Below are positions 28,575-38,187 of a DNA stretch of 64,000 bases, piece after piece. Source of the stretch: Pseudomonas sp. 30_B (GTDB lineage Bacteria; Pseudomonadota; Gammaproteobacteria; Pseudomonadales; Pseudomonadaceae). Every line of letters starts with the position of its first letter. Positions within the stretch are counted from its first letter, which is position 1. Under the pieces are notes generated by a model, which ran no database searches, was not told the DNA's origin, and saw nothing but the letters and a program-made list of their open reading frames with translations. A program made the position numbers and the translations under genes. The stretch lies in NCBI RefSeq assembly GCF_017491605.1, contig NZ_JAFGYY010000004.1, positions 162,011 to 226,010 of the forward strand, given 5' to 3'.

Positions 28575-29573
28575 ATGCAAGGCTCCCTGATGCTCGACAT
28601 CGGCGGCACCTGGCTGACCGCCGAGGACCGTCAGATTCTGCGCCACCCGGAAGTGGGCGGCCTGATCATCTTCGCCCGCAACATCGAGTCGCCGCGCCAG
28701 GTGCGCGAGCTCTGCGCGGCCATCCGCGCGGTGCGTCCGGACCTGCTGCTGGCGGTCGATCAGGAAGGTGGCCGGGTGCAGCGCCTGCGCCAGGGCTTCC
28801 TGCGCCTGCCCGCCATGCGGGCCATTGCCGACAACGCCAATGCCGAGCGCCTGGCGGAACAGTGCGGCTGGCTGATGGCGACAGAGGTGCTGGCGGTGGG
28901 CCTGGACCTCAGCTTCGCTCCGGTGCTGGACCTTGATCACCAGCGCAGCGCCGTGGTCGGCAGCCGCGCCTTCGAGGGCAATCCTGAGCGCGCGGTCGCG
29001 CTGGCCGGCGCCTTCATTCGCGGCATGCACGACGCCGGCATGGCCGCCACCGGCAAGCACTTCCCCGGCCATGGCTGGGCTGAAGTCGATTCCCACGTCG
29101 GCATTCCGGAAGACGAACGCACCCTGGAGCAGATCCGCGCCGTGGACCTGGTGCCGTTCCAGCGCCTGTCCGGCGAGCTGGATGCGCTGATGCCGGCCCA
29201 CGTGATCTACCCGCAGGTCGATCCGAATCCCGCTGGATTCTCCCGCCGCTGGCTGCAGGACATTCTGCGCGGTGAACTGGGTTTCGACGGCGTGATTTTC
29301 AGTGACGACCTGTCCATGGCTGGCGCCCACGTGGTGGGCGATGCCGCCAACCGTATCGAGGCCGCGCTGACGGCAGGTTGCGACATGGGCCTGGTGTGCA
29401 ACGACCGCGCCTCCGCCGAGCTGGCGCTGAGCGCGTTGCAGCGCCTGAAGGTCACTGCGCCGCAGCGCCTGCAGCGCATGCGCGCCAAGGCTTGGCCGGG
29501 CACCGAATACAAGCAGCTGCCGCGCTGGCAGCAGGCCGTCGGTGAGTTGCGCGCCGCCCAACTGATCGATTGA
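28575..29573 (+). CDS. nagZ: Beta-N-acetylhexosaminidase NagZ
   Basis: 332 residues from ATG 28575, with AAGGA six bases upstream. Glycoside hydrolase family 3: KHFPGHG (161-167), the general acid/base H174 (DSH) and nucleophile D244 (FSDDLSMAG), at the positions known in P. aeruginosa NagZ. It removes GlcNAc from 1,6-anhydroMurNAc peptides in the cytosol, feeding peptidoglycan recycling and producing the signal for AmpR/AmpC induction. Probably co-transcribed with the preceding YkuD protein. Confidence 0.97.
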   Translation: MQGSLMLDIGGTWLTAEDRQILRHPEVGGLIIFARNIESPRQVRELCAAIRAVRPDLLLAVDQEGGRVQRLRQGFLRLPAMRAIADNANAERLAEQCGWLMATEVLAVGLDLSFAPVLDLDHQRSAVVGSRAFEGNPERAVALAGAFIRGMHDAGMAATGKHFPGHGWAEVDSHVGIPEDERTLEQIRAVDLVPFQRLSGELDALMPAHVIYPQVDPNPAGFSRRWLQDILRGELGFDGVIFSDDLSMAGAHVVGDAANRIEAALTAGCDMGLVCNDRASAELALSALQRLKVTAPQRLQRMRAKAWPGTEYKQLPRWQQAVGELRAAQLID

Positions 29574-29574
29574 T

Positions 29575-30458
<884 letters not shown>

Positions 30459-30490
30459 ATACGCGCTGAGCAGTTTCATGGAGCAATTCC

Positions 30491-30556
30491 CGTAGGAGCG
30501 GACTCTGTCCGCGATCCAGCGGCGTGCCGTGTGGATCGCGGATGAATCCGCTCCTG
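30491..30556. repeat. REP doublet
   Basis: GTAGGAGCGGACTCTGTCCG near 30492 and an inverse unit GCGGATGAATCCGCTCCTGC ending at 30556 form a degenerate inverted pair of the GGAC/GTCC class, between the convergent mtiP and SNF2 genes. Confidence 0.8.
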
Positions 30557-30583
30557 CTGGATCAAAAGCGCTTTATCCCGCCG

Positions 30584-33500
30584 TTACGGTTTCGGCAGCG
30601 GCGCGAAGAGTGCGTCGATATCGCTCTGCTGCAATTGCAGGCCGGTGTTCTTGCCGTCCTCCAGCACCCCAGCGGCCAGTGCCGCCTTGCGTGCCTGCAG
30701 TTGCTGGATCTTTTCTTCCAGGGTGCCGCGGGTGATCAGCTTGTAGACGAACACGGGCTTGTCCTGCCCGATGCGGTAGGCACGGTCGGTGGCCTGTTGT
30801 TCCGCTGCCGGATTCCACCACGGGTCGTAGTGGATCACGGTGTCGGCGGCGGTGAGGTTGAGGCCGGTGCCGCCGGCCTTCAGGCTGATGAGGAACAGCG
30901 GGACGCATCCCTGCTGGAAGTCTTCCACCGGCTGGCGGCGGTCGCGGGTTTCGCCGGTGAGGAGCGCATAGCGGATGTTTCTTGCCTGTAGCTGTTCCTG
31001 GATCAGATCGAGCATCGAGGTGAACTGCGAGAAGAGCAGGACGCGACGTCCCTCCGCGAGGAGTTCGTCGAGCATCTCCAGTAGGGCGCTCAGCTTGCCC
31101 GAATGTGCCGCCGGCAAGTCCGGCTGCAGCAGCCGTGGGTCGCAGCAGACCTGGCGAAGTTTGAGCAAGGCGTCGAGCACGACGATCTGGCTGCTCGCCA
31201 GGCCCTTCCGGCGTATTTCCTCGCGGACCTTGCGGTCCATAGTCAGGCGCACCGTCTCGTAGAGGTCACGCTGACGCTCATCGAGCTCCACCCGGTGGGT
31301 GATTTCGCTCTTGGGTGGCAGTTCGGTGGCCACCTGGTCCTTGCGGCGCCGCAGCAGGAAGGGCTTGATGCGCGCGTTCAGGTGCGCCAGGCGCTGGCTG
31401 TCGCCGGCTTTTTCGATGGGGTGGCGGTACAGGCGCGCGAAATGGCGCACATCGCCCAGCCAGCCCGGCATCACCAGGTTGAACAGCGCCCACAGCTCGC
31501 CCAAGTGGTTTTCCAGCGGCGTGCCGGTGAGGCACAGGCGTTGCCGGGCCATGAGGCGGGTGGCGGCCTGGGCCGATTTGCTGCTGGCGTTCTTCAGGTA
31601 TTGCGCTTCGTCGAACACCACCAGGTGCAGCGGTTGCCGGGACAGTGTTTCGATGTCCCGGGCGAGCAGGGCATAGGTGCTGATCACCAGGTCGTGTTGT
31701 GCGAGGTCGTCGAAGTGTTGGTGACGCGCACTGCCATGCAGGGTGAGTACGCTCAGCTCCGGGGCGAAGCGCGCGATCTCGTCCTGCCAGTTGGCCACCA
31801 GGCTGGTAGGCATCACGACCAGGGCGGGGCGGTCCAGGCGTCCGGCGCGCTTTTCCGTGAGGATGTGGGCCAGCACCTGCAGCGTCTTCCCCAGCCCCAT
31901 GTCGTCGCCGAGGATGCCGCCGAGTTCCAGCTCGCGCAGTGCCTGCATCCAGGCGAGGCCCTGAAGTTGATAAGGGCGCAGCTCCGCCTGCAGGCCTTCC
32001 GGCGCGGCGCAGGTTTGCTGGTGATAGTTGCGCAGGCGCCGAGCGAGGTGCAGCAGGCGTTCGCCGCCTTGCCAGCGCAGCGAGTGCTCGTCGAGTTGGG
32101 TCAGCAGGTTGGCATCGGTGCTGGGGATCCGCAGGCGGCTTCCCTCACGCTGCAGGCTGCTCAGCAGCAGTCCTTCCAGCAATTGGAGCATGGTTCGTAC
32201 CCGCGCCACGGGCAGGCTCACGGTCAGTGGCCGGCCATCCGCCTGGCGGCGGGCGTCGAGGCGGATGGGGAGTTCGGCATCGTCGGCGCCCTTGAACAGG
32301 GTCGGCGGAGTTTTCCGGATCAGCTCCAGAAGCGGTTGCAGCAGGCTGACCTGCTGGCCATCGACCACGATGCCCAGTTCCAGGTCGAACCAGGCCTGGC
32401 CGGGTTGTTCCTCGATATGTGCGTACCACTCTTCGACTTCGCTGACGTCGAACGGGAAGTCATCGTCGATCGTGATCACCCAGCCTTGGGCGCGAAGGCT
32501 CCCTGACTGCTGGATGATCGGTGCCCACTGCGCGTCGTCGGATGGCCGATAGCATTCGTAGCGGTCCTCCAGATCGCGGGGTGTGGCGCGCTTGTCGAGT
32601 TTCCTCAGGCCCAGTTTCTGCAGCATCTTGCGCAAGGACTGCTCGGCCTTGGGTTGCCGTTCGATGACGACGAAGCTGCCGTCTTCCAGGTAGCGGATCG
32701 GCTGGCCGCCGCGCACAGGGCCGTGGACCTGTTGCTTGCCGTAGGCGAAGAGCAGGCAGGCCTGGTGGTGCTCGTTCTCATGGCCTCGAGTCTCGTCGCG
32801 CAGGGTGCTCAGTCGCAGGTGGGGTACCGGCTGGACGTCCAGCCGTCGCTCATTGGCTGCCAACGGTAGCGGAGCCTGTGGTGCCAGGGCCCTGAGTTGC
32901 AGGCTGAAGAGTGCAGCCTCCTGCTGCGGAATTGGCGGGGCGCTCGACAGATAGCTGGCCAGTTCATCCGGCAGCTCGTGGCGCAGAGGTCCGGCCCGCA
33001 GTCCCTGGCGATCGACGTACCAGGGGGGCGTCAGTTGGGTCAGCAATTGCGGATTGGAGATCGCGTCGGTCTCCCAGGCCGCGATGAAGCAGCCATCGTC
33101 ACGGAGTTGCCAGGCGAGCCGGGCGGGCAGTTCCTCGCCGAGGCGCAGCGGGCTGGAAAGGACTTCGAACTCCAGGAGCAGTTGTCCGTTCCGCAGGATG
33201 AGCTCCAGCAGTTCGGCGCCGTCGCGGCCTTGCAGGTTCACTTCGTTGGCATGGGGAGGTACGCCTGCCATTCCGAGCACGTGCAGCAGGATGCGCTGAT
33301 CCTGTTCGGTCACGCCCTGGCCCAGGGCGAGGGCGATGGAGGCGATTCGCGGGTAACCCTGGAGCTGGCCGTTCTCGCCGCGTTGGGTGAAGTGGATGAA
33401 GACCCGGCCGTTCCTGGTCAGTTGGTAACGCAAGGGGTCGTTGTGGGGCGCCCGGCTCTCGGGCTGAGCCTTGAGCGCTGCCGGGGCATTGTTCAGCCAG

Positions 33501-33868
33501 GCTTGCAGGCTGGGCGAAAGGCTGTCGACCGGAGCCGGGGCGTTTATCGCAGCGGGCTTGGGTGCGTTGCCGAGGTTAGCGGCCTGATCGCCCAGCAGGT
33601 GCAGCAACACGGCCACGCAATGCTTGCAGTCGAATCCGACCGGGCAGTCGCACTGGCAGTCGAGGGTGTCACCGCTTCTGGAGAAGTTGATCCGCTGGCG
33701 ATAGCGATTGTTGTCCGAACCCCGGCACAGGCCTTCCAGCGAACGCTCGGCCAGGCGCAGGACGCTCGCCCGGCCTTCCCGGGCATAGGCCTCGCCGCGT
33801 ACCAGGGTGATCGCGGGGAAGAGGCGGCGCCAGGGGATGCGTTGCAGTTGCTCGGCGAACGGGACCAT
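30584..33868 (-). CDS. SNF2-family ATPase/helicase with N-terminal SWIM zinc finger
   Basis: 1094 residues. An N-terminal SWIM motif (about 70-90, CQCDC...CKHCVAVLLH, i.e. CxC-xn-CxH) precedes a long bacterial SNF2-associated region and then a SNF2 motor: motif I GDDMGLGKTLQ (about 653-663), motif II FDEAQYLKN (about 750), helicase C-terminal domain with GGTGLNLTAADTVIHYDPWWNPA and QATDRAYRIGQ. Such proteins translocate on double-stranded DNA and remodel bound proteins. It is the last gene of a run mfd-csiV-SNF2 (gaps 12 and 24 bp). In P. aeruginosa the comparable helicase lies elsewhere by memory (about PA0799), so the position may be lineage-specific. Confidence 0.92.
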   Translation of the reverse strand: MVPFAEQLQRIPWRRLFPAITLVRGEAYAREGRASVLRLAERSLEGLCRGSDNNRYRQRINFSRSGDTLDCQCDCPVGFDCKHCVAVLLHLLGDQAANLGNAPKPAAINAPAPVDSLSPSLQAWLNNAPAALKAQPESRAPHNDPLRYQLTRNGRVFIHFTQRGENGQLQGYPRIASIALALGQGVTEQDQRILLHVLGMAGVPPHANEVNLQGRDGAELLELILRNGQLLLEFEVLSSPLRLGEELPARLAWQLRDDGCFIAAWETDAISNPQLLTQLTPPWYVDRQGLRAGPLRHELPDELASYLSSAPPIPQQEAALFSLQLRALAPQAPLPLAANERRLDVQPVPHLRLSTLRDETRGHENEHHQACLLFAYGKQQVHGPVRGGQPIRYLEDGSFVVIERQPKAEQSLRKMLQKLGLRKLDKRATPRDLEDRYECYRPSDDAQWAPIIQQSGSLRAQGWVITIDDDFPFDVSEVEEWYAHIEEQPGQAWFDLELGIVVDGQQVSLLQPLLELIRKTPPTLFKGADDAELPIRLDARRQADGRPLTVSLPVARVRTMLQLLEGLLLSSLQREGSRLRIPSTDANLLTQLDEHSLRWQGGERLLHLARRLRNYHQQTCAAPEGLQAELRPYQLQGLAWMQALRELELGGILGDDMGLGKTLQVLAHILTEKRAGRLDRPALVVMPTSLVANWQDEIARFAPELSVLTLHGSARHQHFDDLAQHDLVISTYALLARDIETLSRQPLHLVVFDEAQYLKNASSKSAQAATRLMARQRLCLTGTPLENHLGELWALFNLVMPGWLGDVRHFARLYRHPIEKAGDSQRLAHLNARIKPFLLRRRKDQVATELPPKSEITHRVELDERQRDLYETVRLTMDRKVREEIRRKGLASSQIVVLDALLKLRQVCCDPRLLQPDLPAAHSGKLSALLEMLDELLAEGRRVLLFSQFTSMLDLIQEQLQARNIRYALLTGETRDRRQPVEDFQQGCVPLFLISLKAGGTGLNLTAADTVIHYDPWWNPAAEQQATDRAYRIGQDKPVFVYKLITRGTLEEKIQQLQARKAALAAGVLEDGKNTGLQLQQSDIDALFAPLPKP

Positions 33869-33892
33869 GGCGCGGCCTTTTTCGGGGCCTGG

Positions 33893-34552
33893 TTACTGGG
33901 CGGGTTGCGCCGGCGGCGGTGCGTCGAAGCCACCATCGACCGGAGCGGCCGGCGCCGGCTGCTGCGGTGCGTCCGGGCCGGTGGGCGCTTCGTCTTCCAT
34001 GCCGGGCGGCGTCGGGGAGGCGGGGCGGGCATTGAGCGGGCTGACCTTGATCAGCATGCCCAGGCTCGGATGGTCGAGGTAGGTCAGCACGCTGTTCTTC
34101 AGGCTGGCTTCCTGGACCATGTGCTGGCTGGCGGACAGCAGGCCGTCGGCGCTGAACTGGTTGATCCAGAAGTCGGTCTGGGTGTTCACGAAGCGCTGCT
34201 GGCTGAGGGTGACGGTACCTTCCACCGGGAAGTGGCCGTCTTGTTTCTGGCCCTCGGTCAGGGAAATCTTCACCGGGTTGGTGTCTATCTCCTGGCGCCA
34301 GGCCTTGTGCATCAGCACCTGGAAGCCTTCGTTCTGCTTGAGCTTGGCGACCTGCGCATCCATTGCCGTGGGGCGCGAGCTGTCCGGGCCCGGCGGTTGC
34401 GCACCCTTGGCCCAGTCATCGGGCGCGGGGCGGCTGGCGAAAACGGCATCGCCGGACTGCTGGAAGAGAATCAGCTCCACCTGGTAGGGCTCGGCGAAGG
34501 CTGCTGGCGAGAGCAGGGCCAGTGACAGCAGCAGGGGTTGGAACAGGCGCAT
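33893..34552 (-). CDS. csiV: CsiV-family periplasmic protein
   Basis: 219 residues. The signal peptide ends near AFA (residue 20); PYQVELILFQQ and WINQFSADGLLSASQHMV match the CsiV family, and a Pro/Ala-rich tail (about 178-219) follows. In Vibrio, CsiV binds peptidoglycan and supports the class A synthase PBP1A via LpoA. It sits between mfd and the SNF2 gene in one transcription unit, as mfd-csiV in other pseudomonads. Function here is inferred from the family. Confidence 0.8.
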   Translation of the reverse strand: MRLFQPLLLSLALLSPAAFAEPYQVELILFQQSGDAVFASRPAPDDWAKGAQPPGPDSSRPTAMDAQVAKLKQNEGFQVLMHKAWRQEIDTNPVKISLTEGQKQDGHFPVEGTVTLSQQRFVNTQTDFWINQFSADGLLSASQHMVQEASLKNSVLTYLDHPSLGMLIKVSPLNARPASPTPPGMEDEAPTGPDAPQQPAPAAPVDGGFDAPPPAQPAQ

Positions 34553-34564
34553 TGCACGGGGTCC

Positions 34565-37500
34565 TTAGTGAGTCTGTGGCTGGAGGCGTTCGAGTAGCGC
34601 TTCCAGCGTGTTGAACCGTTCTTCCGGGCGCTCCATGGGCACCTGGAACTTGAAGAGGGTGGCCCCTTCGAATTTGTAGCGATTGGGCTGGCTCTGGATC
34701 ATCTTGATCAGCACCAGCGGGTCGACGCAGGTATCGGCGGCGAATTCTACCCGGCCTCCCTGGGGGCCGGCATCCACCTTCACGATGCCGAGCTTTTCCG
34801 CCTGCAGTTTGAGAAGCGTCAGGCGTATCAGGTTTTTCGCCGGCTCCGGCAGCAGGCCGAAGCGGTCGATCATTTCCACCTGCAACTCGCGCAGGCCGTC
34901 TTCGTCGAGGGCGTTGGCGATGCGCTTGTAGAGGATCAGGCGGCCGTGGACGTCCGGCAGGTAGTCCTCGGGGATCAGCGCCGGCACCCGCAGGTTGATG
35001 TCCGGACCGCCGCCCAGCGGCTGCTCCAGGTTCGGCTGCTCGCCCTTGCGGATGGCCTTCACCGCGCGTTCGAGCATTTCCATGTAGAGGGTGAAGCCCA
35101 CCGCCTGGATCTGCCCGCTCTGGCCTTCGCCGAGCAGTTCGCCGGCGCCGCGGATTTCCAGGTCGTGGGTGGCCAGCACGAAGCCGGCGCCCAGGTCCTG
35201 GGCGTTGGCGATGGCTTCCAGGCGCTTTTCGGCGTCCGGGGTCATCTGCTTGCGCGGCGGGGTGAGCAGGTAGGCGTAGGCCTGGTGGTGGCTGCGGCCG
35301 ACGCGCCCGCGCAGCTGATGCAGCTGGGCCAGGCCGAACTTGTCGGCGCGCTCGATGAGGATGGTGTTGGCGCTGGGCACGTCGATGCCGGTTTCGATGA
35401 TGGTCGAGGCCACCAGCACATTGAAGCGCTTGTGGTAGAAGTCGCTCATCACCCGTTCCAGTTCGCGCTCGTTCATCTGCCCGTGGCCGATGCCGATGCG
35501 CGCTTCGGGAACCAGCTCGGCCAGGTCGCGGGCGCACTTCTCGATGGTCTTCACTTCGTTGTGCAGGAAGTACACCTGGCCGCCGCGCAGCAGTTCGCGC
35601 AGCAGGGCTTCCTTGATCACCGACTTCTGCTCTTCCATGACGAAGGTGCGCACGGAGAGGCGGCGCGCCGGCGGCGTGGCGATGATCGACAGGTCGCGCA
35701 TGCCGGCCACGGCCATGTTGAGTGTGCGCGGGATCGGCGTGGCGGTGAGGGTGAGGATGTCCACCTCGCTGCGCAGCGCCTTGAGTTGCTCCTTCTGGCG
35801 CACGCCGAAGCGGTGTTCCTCGTCGATGATGACCAGACCCAGGTTCTTGAACTTGACGTCGTCCTGCAGCAGCTTGTGGGTGCCGATGACGATGTCCACC
35901 TTGCCTTCGGCCAGTTGCGCCACGGCGCCTTCGACTTCCTTGGCCGACTTGAAGCGGCTCATCACCTCCACCGTCACCGGCCAGTCGGCGAAGCGGTCGC
36001 GGAAGCTGTTGTAGTGCTGCTGGGCGAGGAGGGTGGTGGGCACCAACACGGCGACCTGCTTGCCGCTGTGTACCGCGACGAAGGCAGCGCGCATGGCCAC
36101 TTCGGTCTTGCCGAAGCCCACGTCGCCGCAGACCAGGCGGTCCATCGGCTTGTCGGCGAGCATATCGGCCACCACCGCTTCGATGGCGGTCTGCTGGTCC
36201 GGGGTTTCCTCGAAGGGGAATCCGGCGGAGAAGGTGGCGTAGTCGGCCTGCGGGTCCTTGAACGCGTAACCCTTGCGCGCGGCGCGGCGGGCGTAGATGT
36301 CCAGCAGCTCGGCAGCGACGTCGCGGACCTGTTCGGCGGCCTTGCGCTTGGCCTTCTGCCAGGTTTCCGAGCCCAGCCGGTGCAGCGGCGCCAGGGCGTC
36401 GTCGCTGCCGGTGTAGCGGGCGATCAGGTGCAGGCTGGCCACCGGCACGTAGAGCTTGGCTTCGTCGGCGTATTCCAGGGCGAGGAATTCGGCGTGCTGG
36501 CCGTCGATCTCCAACGTGATCAGGCCCATGTAGCGGCCGACACCGTGGTCGATGTGCACCACCGGTGCGCCTTCGCGCAGCTCGGTGAGGTTCTTGATGA
36601 CGTTCTCGCCGCCGTCGCGGGTCTTCTCGCGGCGCCGGCGCTGCATGACGCGCTGGCCGAACAGCGGGCTCTCGGCCACCAGGGCGATGCCCGGCTGGCC
36701 TTGATCGGCGTCCAGCAGCAGGCCTTCGTCCATCGGCGCGATGGTGATCGCCAGGCGGTCCTTGTGCGCCAGGAATCCCGGCCAGCCGTCGACTTCCACC
36801 GGGCGCAGCTTCAACCGCGCCAGCAGTTCCAGCAGCACTTCGCGGCGGCCGGCGGATTCGGCGGTGAAGAGGATGCGTCCGTCGAACTGCTCGATGAACT
36901 GGCGCAGGCGGGCCAGGGGCTCAGTGGCCTTGGCCTCGATGGCCAGCTCCGGCAGCGGCTCGGCGGCGAAGCGCTCGCGGCCGACGCCCGATTCGATGGG
37001 CTCGGGGCTGACGATGACGCGCGGCCAGTTCTTCAGGCGAGCGAAGCAGTCCTCCACCGGCAGGAACACTTCACCGGGCGGCAATAGCGGGCGCTCCGGA
37101 TCGTAGCGGCGGTCTTCGTAGCGACTGCGCACGTCGGTCCAGAACTGCTCGGCGGCCGTCTCGATGCCCGGCAGGGAGAACACCTGGGTGTCCTGCGGCA
37201 GGTAGTCGAACAGCGTCGAAGTCTCGCCATCGTCGAAGAACAGCGGGATGTAGTACTCGATGCCGGCGGGTGTCAGGCCGCTGGCCAGGTCCTGGTAGAT
37301 CGGGCAGCGGCGGTAGTCGACGTCGAAGCGCTCGCGGAAGCGGCCGCGGAAACCGGTCACCGCCTCCTTGCGCAGCGGGAACTCGCGGGCCGGCAGCAGG
37401 CGGATGCTTTCCACCTTGTCGATGGAGCGCTGGGTTTCCGGGTCGAAGGTGCGCAGCGTCTCGATTTCGTCGTCGAACAGGTCGATGCGGTAGGGCAGTT

Positions 37501-38029
37501 CGCTGCCCATCGGGAACAGGTCGATCAGCGCGCCGCGCACGGCGAATTCGCCGTGTTCGTAGACGGTGTCCACGCAACGGTAGCCGGCGGCCTCGAAGCG
37601 GCTGCGCATCTGCTCGACGTCGAGTTTCTGGCCGACATCCAGCACCAGGCTGCTGCCGAGCAGAAACTTGGCCGGCGCCAGGCGGTGCAGGGCGGTGGTG
37701 ATGGGCACCACCAGCACGCCGCGGCGCAGTTCGGGAAGCTGATAAAGGGTGGCGACGCGCTGGGAAATGATGTCCTGGTGCGGCGAGAACACGTCGTAGG
37801 GCAGGGTTTCCCAGTCCGGCAGTTGCAGCACCGGCAGGTCTGGCGCGAAGAAGCGCAGTTCCTGCTCCAGGCGCTCTGCGCTCTGGCTGTCGGCGGTCAG
37901 CAACAGGGTGAAACGCTTCGCCGGTCCCGCCGCTTCAGCGATGGCAAGGCTCAGGGCGGCCCCGGGGAGGTTGCCCCAGGATTGCTTGCCGGCTGCGGTC
38001 GGCAATGTAGGAATACGCAATACGGACAC
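34565..38029 (-). CDS. mfd: Transcription-repair coupling factor Mfd
   Basis: 1154 residues from a GTG at 38029. Domains in order: UvrB-homology N-terminal modules (1 to about 340), RNA polymerase-interacting CarD-like domain (about 480-550, HIDHGVGRYMGL), translocation motor with GDVGFGKTEVA (about 632-642) and DEEHRFG (about 736), the TRG motif region and the C-terminal UvrA-blocking domain. It displaces stalled RNA polymerase and recruits UvrA. Length matches the family. The ribosome site before the GTG is poor, but the N-terminus (MSVLRIPTLPTAAGKQSWG) aligns with relatives. Confidence 0.97.
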   Translation of the reverse strand: MSVLRIPTLPTAAGKQSWGNLPGAALSLAIAEAAGPAKRFTLLLTADSQSAERLEQELRFFAPDLPVLQLPDWETLPYDVFSPHQDIISQRVATLYQLPELRRGVLVVPITTALHRLAPAKFLLGSSLVLDVGQKLDVEQMRSRFEAAGYRCVDTVYEHGEFAVRGALIDLFPMGSELPYRIDLFDDEIETLRTFDPETQRSIDKVESIRLLPAREFPLRKEAVTGFRGRFRERFDVDYRRCPIYQDLASGLTPAGIEYYIPLFFDDGETSTLFDYLPQDTQVFSLPGIETAAEQFWTDVRSRYEDRRYDPERPLLPPGEVFLPVEDCFARLKNWPRVIVSPEPIESGVGRERFAAEPLPELAIEAKATEPLARLRQFIEQFDGRILFTAESAGRREVLLELLARLKLRPVEVDGWPGFLAHKDRLAITIAPMDEGLLLDADQGQPGIALVAESPLFGQRVMQRRRREKTRDGGENVIKNLTELREGAPVVHIDHGVGRYMGLITLEIDGQHAEFLALEYADEAKLYVPVASLHLIARYTGSDDALAPLHRLGSETWQKAKRKAAEQVRDVAAELLDIYARRAARKGYAFKDPQADYATFSAGFPFEETPDQQTAIEAVVADMLADKPMDRLVCGDVGFGKTEVAMRAAFVAVHSGKQVAVLVPTTLLAQQHYNSFRDRFADWPVTVEVMSRFKSAKEVEGAVAQLAEGKVDIVIGTHKLLQDDVKFKNLGLVIIDEEHRFGVRQKEQLKALRSEVDILTLTATPIPRTLNMAVAGMRDLSIIATPPARRLSVRTFVMEEQKSVIKEALLRELLRGGQVYFLHNEVKTIEKCARDLAELVPEARIGIGHGQMNERELERVMSDFYHKRFNVLVASTIIETGIDVPSANTILIERADKFGLAQLHQLRGRVGRSHHQAYAYLLTPPRKQMTPDAEKRLEAIANAQDLGAGFVLATHDLEIRGAGELLGEGQSGQIQAVGFTLYMEMLERAVKAIRKGEQPNLEQPLGGGPDINLRVPALIPEDYLPDVHGRLILYKRIANALDEDGLRELQVEMIDRFGLLPEPAKNLIRLTLLKLQAEKLGIVKVDAGPQGGRVEFAADTCVDPLVLIKMIQSQPNRYKFEGATLFKFQVPMERPEERFNTLEALLERLQPQTH

Positions 38030-38116
38030 GGGCAGTCTTGGCTCCGGTCGAGGAATTTGACCGGTCGGATTGTAACTATCCCGATTGACGGATGTCAGTC
38101 ATACGACCGCTGCGGA

Positions 38117-38145
38117 TTGCCGGCGAATGTTCACGCCGTCATAAT
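38117..38145 (+). promoter_or_regulatory. gap promoter
   Basis: TTGCCG (38117-38122), 17-bp spacer, CATAAT (38140-38145); predicted start near 38152. Confidence 0.6.
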
Positions 38146-38187
38146 GTAGCCCCTTTTTTCTTCTCCTACATGTGGAAGGTATTGCCC

